Shown: in pieces, positions 1 through 10,300 of the stretch | Layout: each line of letters opens with the position of its first letter | How positions within the stretch are numbered: position 1 is the stretch's first letter | Origin: Agrypnia vestita | Taxonomy: Eukaryota; Arthropoda; Insecta; Trichoptera; Phryganeidae | Length of the DNA stretch: 64,000 nt | Assembly (NCBI GenBank): GCA_016648135.1 | Contig: JADDOH010004211.1 | Span: 124,001 to 188,000, forward strand | Direction of reading: 5' to 3' | The notes under the pieces: generated by a model | What the model saw: only the letters and a program-made list of their open reading frames with translations | Database searches by the model: none | Told to the model about the DNA's origin: nothing | Program-made: the position numbers and the translations under genes

Positions 1-1494
1 ACCGTTAATAAATACTATAATCATTAATTAATAAATACAAAATACAAATGATTACTAAGGTGATTATTTTATCTGTAATTTTACGAATATAAAATTATTT
101 TATATGGAATTTTACGCCCAAACGTGCATGACTTTAATTTTAATGTATAATAGATCTTAGATAATAAATATTAAAAACTGAGCGAATGCAAGACGTCTAG
201 ATACCAAGGTACAAGTATTTTAACTCCTCAATTAATTCTAGTATTCATTCTAAGAGGGAAAAATGCAGAGAACAAGAGTTGAAATTTGGAGTTAACTTAT
301 GTATATATGCAACACAACACATTACCTAGTGAAATAAAGTCTCCAGTAAAGAACAAAAAATACTGGCCAGGGCTCTTAAAGATGTTTTCTCAATAAATAA
401 ATCATATATAAACTATATAAACCAGTGATGCTATCTTTTATTAAAATATATTTATAGATTATCTGAATACAATTTTTTTTTCTGAAAGCTAATTTTTGTA
501 TTTTCTGATTAAACCGCTGTTTTTTGTAATTTTAACTCTTTATTAACGTAGTGCATAATGTTATTCTTTCCGGAATGAGTTTTCTAACACATTGGAAATA
601 ATACATTATAGTAACAAATATTTTGTAATAATATAATATAATTCATTTAATAAAAATCATATTTAAAAAGGAATGTTAAATGTTCTTCCAGTTATTTCTC
701 ACAGTATACTTACTATTTTTAAAACACTATAAACCAAAGGAAACACCTAAGACAAACTTGACTGAATCCTATGAATTACAGAATTTATTTCAGAGTTAAA
801 TATCGTATTGCGATATTGTGTACTCGCTTTGATAATATTTGACCCCATCACTAGAAACGTTTCCTCCCCTTATCGTAGAATGTCAAAATACAATACAAAT
901 GGAAACACGAATAAAACAAAATATGTTCTTTCGCTATGACACTGCAACTCGTACCAAGGACCTAATAAAACTTTATGTTGTGTCACAACGTCTGGGGACA
1001 CGTTTAATACTTCTAGAAAGCAAATGTCAGAAATAAAATGTTCTATTTCAGTAGAGAAATAACGAAAAGTTATAATATTTTAAACGCGAAATAAAAATGT
1101 TGAAGGCATTTAATAACAATAATATCTTCTTCGATAAGAACAAAGTCATGTAATTTAAGTATATTTTAATGATTATAATAATAATGCATAATTTATATAG
1201 CGAAATTTTCGTAAAATCTTCTCCTCAACGGTGCATTTCACACTAGTATGCAAATGAAAATTTTTATTTAATTTAAAATTGCGAACTTATGCATGTGATT
1301 TTTTTTAAAAAGTGCACATTCAGCCTTTTTTTAAAACAATGTTTCTGATGCACGGTTCCGTATGACGAAGGGTAGAGTTCCATGCCTTTGGGTCTGCCAC
1401 CGCACATGCCTGTTCACTAAACTTCTGGCGGGAACAGTTCCACTGTTCCACTGTTCCAGTTCCTGCAGCTGGAATCGAGGGGAATTTGGTTGTG
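1..1494. other. AT-rich intergenic/intronic DNA, no gene seen
   Basis: This stretch is low-complexity A/T-rich sequence with short chance ORFs only. No domain, splice-bounded exon or RNA gene was recognised. From about 1360 the composition becomes more GC-rich and leads into a stem-loop. An iterated GTTCCACT motif sits just before it, at about 1435-1460. Confidence 0.6.
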
Positions 1495-1542
1495 GAGTTC
1501 TGCAACTCGGACAACATTCAAGTTGTCTGAGTTGCAGAACTC
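1495..1542. repeat. Stem-loop with 21-bp arms
   Basis: The arms at 1495-1515 and 1522-1542 are reverse complements over 21 bases with a single mismatch, around a 6-base loop. The arm core is GTTCTGCAACTCGGACAAC. No target-site duplication was found, so it could be a tiny MITE relic, a transcribed hairpin or a local inverted duplication. A 113-codon ORF reads across it on the plus strand (1362-1703), but that ORF matches nothing I recognise. Confidence 0.6.
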
Positions 1543-2446
1543 TTGAATTTACAGAGGCCCCATGTTATGTCGCCTTGCACATACAACAACCAACCCTTAT
1601 TGGACTCATAAGACACACTGGATTAGTTGAAAAAGAAAATCTAAATGAAGCTATGACGATGATTATAAATACAATAAACGGGAAATACTTACCGGAAATT
1701 TGATATAATATTTCTCAAAGCAAAGCAGTGTTCACATGCTGTGTGAAAAGTGAGCGTTCGACAGCCAGTGATCGTGAGATACAATTGAGAACACGAATGG
1801 GCGTGTTATACTACTGATGAGAACATAGATATTTATATTATAAATTTATATAAAATTATATTATTTCGATTAAGAGTTGAAAAATATATAAAAGAAACTG
1901 TTCAAACGAAAACAAATACTGATAAGAATAATTTCTGAATGTCCAATTTTATTACTTGTTAAATTTAAAAAATTAGTAAACAATAATTTATTGTTGATAT
2001 TGTATTTAACAAACATTAAATTTCCAAAACCACGTTTTCAAATCATGTTGCTTTATGTTGAGTAATATATAGGTAGTAAAATTGTTATATTTATACTTTG
2101 GTAAAACATTCTTACATATTTGGTGTGCGAGTAAATCATAAAAATAAACGATCTTTTCAAAACGGAACTAACGTTTTTAGAGTATAGCCAGAAACATTTG
2201 AAATAACGAACATTTATTACATTTCTGAAATCCGAGCATGCACTAGTTGAATTCCATTAAACTCCTAGAAAACATTCCCATATAAATTGGAATATGTTGG
2301 TACTGGTATCGTAAATTATTCACTATAATAAAATAAATTAAAGCATCTAGAAAATAACTCCGACTAATGTTTATATAATGCAAGATCATGTTCATTATAA
2401 ATAACCGAACACAGTGAATACACAATTGTAAGACCCAATAGCTTAC
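1543..2446. other. AT-rich DNA, no gene seen
   Basis: No coding or RNA feature is supported here. The sequence ACTTACCGG near 1690 looks like a minus-strand 5' splice site. It lacks a preceding coding segment or a 3' splice site, so it was not called. Confidence 0.5.
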
Positions 2447-2540
2447 CCATCTTGGAGATAGACTCGATGTAATTCTATGCGAAGCTCAAAGTAATTGTTT
2501 TCGCCTTACCTGTAACAAAAGAGAAAGAAGATTAGTGAAA
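2447..2540 (-). promoter_or_regulatory. Candidate recursive splice site (ratchet point) with a 63-nt RS-exon
   Basis: Read on the minus strand, a branch-like CTAAT (about 2530) is followed by a long C/T tract and TTGTTACAG. This is a strong 3' splice site ending at 2510. It is followed with no gap by GTAAGG, a good 5' splice site at 2509-2504. A second 5' splice site, GG|GTAAGC, lies at 2447/2446 and would define a 63-nt exon. Juxtaposed acceptor and donor (pyrimidine tract, CAG|GTAAG) is the known signature of zero-length ratchet exons that remove long insect introns in steps. A downstream donor is known to help such sites be recognised first as an exon. If the 63 nt were kept after the phase-0 exon at 62458-62588, translation would stop at its eighth codon, so it would act as a poison exon. 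The orientation agrees with the only coding exon in the window. Alternatives are an ordinary untranslated or cassette exon, or coincidence. Confidence 0.55.
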
Positions 2541-3657
2541 ATGTGTACACTTGGCAATAGGCAACAGTAATAACAGTGCGGCGCATGATACTGTAAATCA
2601 AATACCAAGATACTTAAGATGATAATAATTATTTGCCGATACAATCTCTCAGTGGTGTGCAACGATTTAATCTTTAATATTTTCCTTTCTTAAATATACA
2701 AAGGCTTTCTTCTACGTTCTGAATTCTGACTATATGTCAATTGGTTTTAATTTAGTATTTAGGATTTCTGGACCCAAATGCACCGAGTTTCCATCCAAAA
2801 AGATGAATATAGGGAAGGATTTAATCATCTCAAACCAGTATCCATCTACACCGTCATAAAAATTCAAATTTTTATACTATACAGTTAATTGTGTGTCATG
2901 ATGTGATAAACTGTTAACCCTAAATTTATAAGATAATACCTAGTGGACAAAGTTATCATTAGTTAATTGTTCTGTGGAGCGTTATAATTAAATGCCGAAA
3001 TATTTTGATTCAGAATCAGCTAAATAATTTAGGAATGGCTCTAATAAATCCACCGGAATCTTTCCCCTAGCGATGGATGTATGTAAAATCGCAATAGAAT
3101 AAACTTACGAAAAATGGAAACTTCCAGAGAAGATTTACAGGATCATCACGGCAGTCACTAAAGGAATCACGAGAATGTGAATTGAAGCGAATCTGATAAT
3201 ATTTTCTTCATAACTACTATAAGGGTATTTAATTGATGGGTGTCAGCCGAACCCAAAGAAGGGAAGAGTTTCTTAAGGTATTCAAATATTAAATTGAAAA
3301 TATCAAAATTGAAGTATTGCTTCTGTGTAAGTCACGCCGACTTAATTTCATAGAACGACAAAAAATATTTTTATTGAAAACTTGTCTGTTGGCAAGTGGA
3401 AGTTTATAATAATACATAAGTGGTAAAAATAATACTCGATGTGTTCGAATTTAGGTATTTTACAGGAGAGCATTTCTGAATTTTGATTGGCTAGGGAGAA
3501 CCAGAGTTTTAATTTACAAATCTATTTTTTTTATTGTTCCAACCTACAAGACCCAGACACTTACTTATCATTGACATCCCATAGCGCTCAATTGTAGAAA
3601 TTCATCAAATATATTCCCCATTTCCGTGTCTGCTTGTGAATTATCCCCACCATAATT
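2541..3657. other. AT-rich DNA, no gene seen
   Basis: Short chance ORFs only. No repeat or RNA gene was recognised before the PLE-type block that begins near 3658. Confidence 0.5.
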
Positions 3658-3800
3658 ATGGCCACGCCCCCGATCAAAAATTAACCCCTTTACCAAAATG
3701 GGTAATGGATGGTTGGCACGCGTCTGTCCTGACGAAGACACAGTGGTATCGAAACAGGTAGACGTAAAGTTACAACAAGTGGTTTTATACAAAGTTTTTA
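3658..3800 (+). mobile_element. Penelope-like element terminal fragment with hammerhead-like motif (copy A)
   Basis: This block is homologous to 45405-45554 (minus strand) over about 120 bases, including GCCACGCCC, GGTAATGGATGGTT and the motif at 3725-3764. The motif has the hammerhead core boxes CTGACGA (3729-3735) and GAAAC (3751-3755), a stem II of GACAC/GTATC with one mismatch, a two-pair stem III closing to GTA (3758-3760), and stem I GTC pairing with GAC. There is one extra A between CTGACGA and stem II compared with a canonical hammerhead. Hammerhead motifs are known in the terminal repeats of Penelope-like retroelements. The downstream AGTGGT...ACAAAGT tail is shared with the other copies in the window. 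No reverse-transcriptase coding is present here. The class assignment is inference. Confidence 0.55.
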
Positions 3801-4450
3801 GTTAATAATTATGTCCAACCACAAAGTTAACGATATAAACATCAAAAAATTAAAAATTCAATTTGTCAAAGTATATATATATACATATCTCGTTTGCTGT
3901 AGGTATTAGTACAGATATATAAATTTGATCTGAACAGGATTACGACGACACGAGAATTTACTATAGAAGGAAAATGATGCGATATTAAATTATAAAACGA
4001 ATACACAGATGAAGTTAAGAAGACCCTTTCAAATGGAGACGGGATTTATATTACTTCTCAATGGCAATACATCACGTTGCTTTCTGGACCAGAAAAGAAG
4101 TCTCGCTCGGAGGCTGTAACGCTCGGTGGTTATTCGCTGCAGCTGATATTAAAAACACATTAATCAAAAGTAACCGGCGCATGAGTAACTAACTGACTGA
4201 CCAACTACGGTCGCGACTATTCCGTCTGGTGCTGGGACTCCTCAAAATGTGGGTCGTCGAGTGTAAACTGAAGATTATGGAAAAGTACAGCGTATGGAAA
4301 TCTGTCCAATTCCGTATATCTTCGCTCGCGGCAACGGACATAAAAAATTAAGATGATCGTCTGATGATGATCAACGTGAAATTCAGCAGAGATAGGCATT
4401 TGTTCTCTTCGATTCTCCCCCTTTTTTATTACATTTTTGTGTGAAAAGGT
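3801..4450. other. AT-rich DNA, no gene seen
   Basis: No supported gene. The minus-strand ORF at 4217-4534 overlaps the MITE that follows and matches nothing I know. Confidence 0.5.
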
Positions 4451-4451
4451 A

Positions 4452-4577
4452 CAGTAGCCGGCAAACATCTTGAAACTTTTCGGGGGGGAAAGTTTGCGCA
4501 TGTACCATTCCACCAAATTTTGTCTTCTGCGCATTCCCCCACTACGCCAAAAATTTCAAGAAGTTTGCCGGCAACTG
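4452..4577. mobile_element. 126-bp Tc1/mariner-type MITE
   Basis: Terminal inverted repeats begin CAGTAGCCGGCAAACATCTT at the left and, read inward on the other strand, CAGTTGCCGGCAAACTTCTT at the right. They are flanked by TA on both sides (4450-4451 and 4578-4579). CAGT ends with a TA duplication are typical of Tc1/mariner elements. The element has no coding capacity, so it would need a transposase in trans. The inner part (G-run against C-run, TGCGCA) also pairs partly, giving a long imperfect hairpin. Confidence 0.75.
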
Positions 4578-4741
4578 TATTAAAATTTTATATATTGTGT
4601 TGAAAACATATATTGTTGGCTTTTTATAACGCGAAAATCACGGGACATAATAATTGCAAGTTAAAAATTCATGAATAGAAAACCATTTCTTTAATTGACT
4701 TTGTTCGCTTAAACTTAAAACTAAATATTAATACGTGTAGC

Positions 4742-4865
4742 CCGAGTCGGGCGCTGATTACGTGTCACACTTTAATTATCAAAAGTGGTAATTCCAGCGT
4801 AATTCTATGAAAAGTTACGGACGTTGCGGACCGATAGACAGACAGACAACAAATTTATTATATTC
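4742..4865 (+). repeat. Dispersed repeat ending in GACAGACAGACAAC (diverged copy)
   Basis: The right end, with AAAGTTACGGACG, a GATAGACAGACAGACAAC run and then an ATTTATTAT end, matches the right ends at 24391, 25634 and 38445. The left part beginning near AGCCCGAGTCGG is only weakly like the ACTAGCTG start of the other copies. It is a non-coding, SINE-like or LINE-tail-like element of uncertain class. Confidence 0.5.
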
Positions 4866-6417
4866 AGATTATCAATATACCTATATGTGCGTACGTAAAT
4901 GTAAAAAAAAAACTAAAAAAGAGTATCGGTAAAAATATAAATTTTTAATATTATGATTTACATTACATTAACACGCAATCATATTTATTTCATTATGCGA
5001 ATCAGTACAATAATACATTGTCTGTGTCTCTACGAACTACGTAAACTAATATAAATTTCATTCTTTCTGTTAGTCATATTATTGTAAGGATGTATTTATG
5101 AACAGTGTGTATTATATCATTAGTTCATTGTTATTAAAATTATAAATACCGGTTAATTTCAGTTTCCTGTGCCAGACCAATCGGTACAAAAGTTTGAGAG
5201 CTCCTGGTCAGGCGTACAATATATATCATGCGAGACTTTATGAGCATTCATGTTGGTAAGATATAATATGCTCTGCGTCGAGATACTTTGGCATGAAAAC
5301 AGCATGCAAGCGCAAATTATTATAAGGCGTTGTTGCGCCGCTGCCGGAATAATGATGTAAAGCTCGCTGTTCTACAGGCGACGGGGAACAATAAAAGCAA
5401 TTTGGTCGAATTAGGCGACAGTGCGCCGCGTGCGAGTGTGAGCTCACTTGCTAAACTTACTTGTCTTTCACTTGTGAGGATATTTCATTTTACTGTAGAC
5501 GCATTAAATCGCCGTAAAAACATTTTTAATATTAATTACCAGAAAGCAACCAGTTTGCCCGGTCGTTACCGCTGGGCCTTCCGGGCCCGCGTAATTGAAG
5601 ACCGCTCCGTGGACATAATTGAATCTTCCATCCGAATTCTTTCTTTCGTCCAATTCACGCTTTCATCCGAAACCACATTCAGCTCAAAGTCACATTTCCA
5701 GTTTCATTATTCGGTTTAAAAGGATCTCATCTGTCGCAAACAAAAAAGTTATTAATATTATTAAATTCCATGTAAATTATACATGGAATTTCACTATCTT
5801 TCAACCGTATTCAAATGGAGAAAATAATTTGTTTTTAGGCTGTAGTGGTGACACCAAAGATAAAATTTTGAAATTTTATATTTATTTTAATCAAAATAAT
5901 ATCATGCAATAATTGTTTACTAACATTTTTATTTTGAATTTTTTTTGACAAGTATTTTTTTCAGAAATAACGTTTCTCTCTAATTACTTAATGTTGTACA
6001 AGTCAAGATTATTTTGTTTACGCACATTTCTATAATATTTAAGATTAGATAAAATGACAAGATTTTTTTATCTTCGTATTTTCTGTTTGCAGATAACAAA
6101 CTAACATTAACTCAATTCGGATGATTGCATAAAAAGTGATTTTGAAGTTTATTACCGATAAATAAATTAAAGAAAAACAGAAGAATTAAGACATAATCAA
6201 ATTTAAATCTGTAAAAAAAAATACAATTTCTTTAATACGGAATTAGTCAAAATGGAGATATTTTCATTACTTATTGGTAAAAAAATTGTTCTATGGTCCT
6301 GAAAAAAGTTATTTATTGACTTTATATTTATGTATTGGGTAGGCACCTTAAGATTGTAATAAACGTTTTGATAAATATTTTCCATCCCCTACTTGAAGTC
6401 TAAATCACGAAGTAGAC
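4866..6417. other. No gene seen; GC-richer patch at about 5160-5720
   Basis: The patch at 5160-5720 is compositionally less AT-biased than its surroundings and looks like single-copy sequence. A 129-codon ORF (5330-5719, plus) runs through it, but it shows no domain and lacks convincing splice sites. A conserved noncoding element is as likely as anything coding. The remainder is AT-rich filler. Confidence 0.4.
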
Positions 6418-6478
6418 ATAATAAATACGTAATATAATAAATACGTAATAATAAATACGTAATACGTAAAATAAAGAC
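6418..6478. repeat. Short tandem repeat, AATAAATACGT units
   Basis: Four or so imperfect units of ATAAATACGTAAT follow one another. This is simple-sequence DNA with no other function visible. Confidence 0.7.
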
Positions 6479-6704
6479 ATAATATAACGAATTTATATAT
6501 GCGTAAAGTTTCTGTGAGAAATTTCAAGCCATCTGTCAAATGTAGATGTGTGTTAAAAAGTTGCCACGGCATGATTGTTATGATAACGCTAACCAATGAA
6601 AATGGACCGAATACTGATTATTTCGGTAGGCAACTTATGCATTTTTAAAAATGCGCCTTTAGATTATATTAATCACAGCTTAAAGAACTGTACGAGTACA
6701 TCAA

Positions 6705-6800
6705 CATTTCGGCATATTTTATTTTTTAACAGAGAGACCGTCAACAGGTCATTATTGACCCTAATTGGTTGGTCCTAGAGTGAAATAAGAGTACAAAGCA
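6705..6800 (+). repeat. Dispersed repeat, partner of 13133-13215
   Basis: The segment containing CCGTCAACAGGTCATTATTG and GAGTACAAAG is clearly homologous to the reverse complement of 13133-13215, with roughly one base in five different. The two copies lie in opposite orientation. Neither has coding capacity and the class is unknown. Confidence 0.6.
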
Positions 6801-9784
6801 TAAATATTTTATATAATTTTTTAATATGATGTAATTTAATTACACAGCACACTTTTTATGTCAATCAAATTAATATATTAAATTATATTAATATATTCGC
6901 CCGTCATCAGAATATTGACGGATGTGACTGTAAAACTCGATATTATTTTAAAAATTGTGTTTAAAAAAGTTTTTTATATCCTTGACAACTTTAATACAGT
7001 GTGAATAATCATTATTCACACTTTCGTGTAATTTTTTTGAAAACAAGATTTTTGCCAGAAAAACTCAACAAATACGAAACACTAGAACGTGTGGTTCCTT
7101 AAAGTATCAGCAAATAAGTGCCAATACAGCATTTAGACAAAGACTTTTTTTTCACTCCTTTGATCTTTGATTTTCTCCTTGAAAACATTGAGATTGCAAG
7201 TACATTATAGCTTTAAAAAAATGGTTAAGGGTGTTATGTTGAGTGATAGTAATGATATGGAAATGTCTTGGTATCTATTTTATCAGTCATTGTTGACACC
7301 CTAATTTTATTTTAACTGACAAAAAATAATTCTGTGAAGGCATTAATGATAGTATTTTCAACTGCATGTAAATGTAATTGCTACTCAATTGTAAAAATCA
7401 GGTTGGTAATTTTAAACATTTATTTATTAATTATTAAATCTGTTATTTTATCTGCTATTAATATTCATTCGATTTTTCTATCTACATTTACTATCTATAG
7501 CTACAATATCTAAGAAAATAATTAATATTAACTACAGAATTTTGTCCTCATTTTGTTGTAAAGATGCCCATCTCGACACAGGTTCATCTAAATGAGAAGT
7601 GTGGTTCATTTCCTTAGACACATGTATTTAAGCTCAGGATAAATAAATAAAAAAATCTCAAAGAGACCATAATAGCAGGCCAATATGCAGTGAAAGAGGC
7701 ATAATGCAATATTGTAGAAGAATACGCGTTCTGTGCCTCAGTGAGAGGTACATGCTAATTGATAACCGCACCTCTAACACAGCTCTCGAGATAAAGCATC
7801 CCGCCTACGAAAGCGGCGGAGTTTTCCAGGAAATAGGAAGTGATTTCGTTGTTTGCGGTACGCAGTGCATTCGATGCACATGAAAGTATAAAACACAATA
7901 AAATTATTATTGATGGCATCGGTGGTGCAAGACCCGAGAGCAGCAGCCGATAATTGATATTTAATCTCACCGCTATTACGTTATTTGTAATAGAAAAGCG
8001 GAAGTGCCGGACACGTGACATCAAAAGCATACGACTGCAATTTTTCAATAGCCGCGAAGTGCAATTTGTTGCAAGCGTGCAGGTAGACAGATCTGTTGTA
8101 TCACGTAAAACACAATCATCCTAAAAGATGTATACATACTGCAATGGTTTAAAAACTAACGTACGAATATACCTATTTTTGTTGCAAAAAAACGAAAATA
8201 AATATTTATCTGACAGAATATTATCAGAAAAAAACAAAATTTTGATATCTCAATTTAATAATTAAGATTTCTGTCCGTAACTTGCTGGAATGACAACTAA
8301 AGGTAAAAACAGCGCGCGGCTCAGGTTTCGCGGTTATGCAAGGGTCGTTATTAATTATTATTTCCCGTGATTTTTCACAGGTGATTTTTTAAGGCTAGTG
8401 TTAAAATAATTGTGATAAGAAAATTATGAGATACGTATTTTATTTCGCAGAAATTCTAATTTATTACGGTTTCTTTAAAAATACCTACTGACTACATACC
8501 GCTGTAGCTGGTTCTATAATAATATATATTTTTTACATTTATAAAATCTTTTTTTTTTTAATTAAAATATTATTTTGTAAAGACAATATTTTTGCTTTGG
8601 ATTAGCTTGGATTAAGGAAATAGTATTTTTATAGAAATTTATTCAAAAATTTCTATCGGTATTATATAAATGTATATGTTTATCTTAAACAAATAATACA
8701 AAACAAGATCATAAAATTGATTGACCCAAATATCCGAGATAAGCGTTCAATTCCAATAAAGAAATCAAAATAAATTTAATTAAAATAAATTGTTAATTCT
8801 CCATGACTGCGCATTTCAGCATTCGTTTTAGAGCTTTAATTATTTCAACTTCAATTAATATTAAAGTGTCTACAAAATGAAACTGAGATGCCTGTATTAA
8901 CAACTGTCAACTCGAAGAAGACAAATGCGCTTGCCTGCAATCATATCTTGATTGATATATTTTCTCGAATTAAGGACATCTTACAAAACGCATCAGTAAT
9001 AAGTAAGACTAAAGGAATGATGAACCAATCAAGAAATAATGCAATATATATTTTAAAAATCTTAACAAAAAATAACGCAAGCAAAAAGAAACATAAAATG
9101 ATTACGTTCTTCCGATTTTTTAAGTGAAGCACTCCATGTTCTGAAACTTATTCATTCCTTTTTAATAATATGTATAATGTATATAATTAAAAACAACTGA
9201 ATTTAATTGTATTCAATTAAATACAATTAAAAAAGATTATATAATAATCATTATTCGGTGATGAAAGAGGTGTGTAGGAGAATGTTATTAGAAGAGAAAT
9301 GATATGAGATATAAAAACGGAACGGAAGTTGTACATCGATGAATTAAATTTAAAATAAGTGTAATTAGTAATATTAATAACACTGATGACTCATGATATC
9401 GCGATAAAAAATAAATTGAAGTCTCACGTACATTCAGATATGTATATCCAGCTTTACATGTGGGTTTATTATTAAAAATTATGGTTTGTATAGTGTTAGG
9501 GTTTAAACACGGAAATTAATAAATAAAATTCGTAACATCATAGACGTATATGTATATATAAAATTTATCAATTATTTAATGCAAAAGTGAATCGAAGCAT
9601 TTGTGATTTGGATCTAAAGACGTTTTGTAATAATAACTACTTAGATTTACTAATGATAATGTAATGTTCCGGATGTGAAAGAAAAAATCAATCTTTAAAA
9701 CAATAAATCGTAAATTCGGATCTTTTCGCCATGTTATGTATGAGACACATCCGGAAAAATACCAGATTCTGCATCTCATAACTC
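6801..9784. other. AT-rich DNA, no gene seen; GC-richer patch at about 7680-8060
   Basis: No exon, RNA gene or recognised transposon was found. The 7680-8060 patch is less AT-biased and may be conserved single-copy sequence. The 97-codon minus ORF inside it (7755-8048) has no recognisable domain. A short imperfect hairpin (CCGTCA...TGACGG) lies near 6901-6923. Confidence 0.45.
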
Positions 9785-9945
9785 AAGCCAAAATGCGAGC
9801 AGAAGAGGTCCCGGAAGACGAAGAATATACTGATTCAAAAATCTAAGGCAATCCTTCGGGAAATCCACAGTTGAACTATGTCGAGCTGTTGCAAAAAATA
9901 TAACGATCTCAATTGAAATAATCAGAAGAGTTCTCGAAGAAAAAT
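9785..9945 (+). pseudogene. Non-LTR retrotransposon (RTE-like) C-terminal fragment
   Basis: Read from about 9800, the frame gives a basic RRGPGRRRI run, an in-frame stop in place of the usual Trp, then FKNLRQSFGKSTVEL and a residue run ending in IRRV. This basic R/G run, followed by a Leu-rich stretch with a Thr-x-Glu-Leu box, is the extreme C-terminus found in many insect RTE-type LINE polyproteins. The frame is broken by at least one stop, so it is dead. It abuts an oppositely oriented piece of the same region at 9965-10300, giving a tail-to-tail pair. Confidence 0.6.
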
Positions 9946-9964
9946 AATTCAATATATCTTCTTT

Positions 9965-10300
9965 TTCTTAAGGTGTCATCTCCTATTGAAGGTCATTCTG
10001 CCGACTACGATTTTATTTACACTTATACCAGACCCTCAATTGACGTAGCCATGAGATGCGGCAACTTCCTACGCTTCTTTTACCACTTATTTTCCCCTGG
10101 ATGATGAGTTGGTTTACACTATATTTTGGTTCTCTCATAATATTTCCGAGATACTCCAGGTTTCTTATCTTGACAATTCGCGGCACTTCCCGATCTTTTT
10201 CCATACACCGGAGGACTCCATCATTCGTCACTCGATCCACCCAGGAAACTTTCAATATGCGTCTATAGATCCACATCTCAGAAGCCTTGACATGGCGAAT
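9965..10300 (-). pseudogene. RTE-like LINE polyprotein C-terminal fragment
   Basis: The 87-codon minus-strand frame (10276-10013) contains WVDRVTNDGVLRCM, then RNLEYLGNIMR, LIIQGKISGKRS and RISWLRQL. This order, with W-DRVTN, LEYLG-IMR and the basic GK-R box followed by ISWL, is the post-reverse-transcriptase C-terminal region of RTE-like elements common in insect genomes. The same stretch is present in frameshifted form at 39640-40094. Only the 3' part is here, as expected from 5' truncation. The fragment meets the plus-strand fragment at about 9950 in reverse orientation. There is no sign of present function. Confidence 0.75.

Noticed and set aside
2447..2509. Ordinary coding exon at the splice-site cluster
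   Set aside because: All three frames contain a stop within the 63 nt, so it cannot be a normal coding cassette.
5330..5719. 129-codon plus-strand ORF in a GC-richer patch
   Set aside because: No recognisable protein family, several basic low-complexity runs, and no flanking splice or start context.
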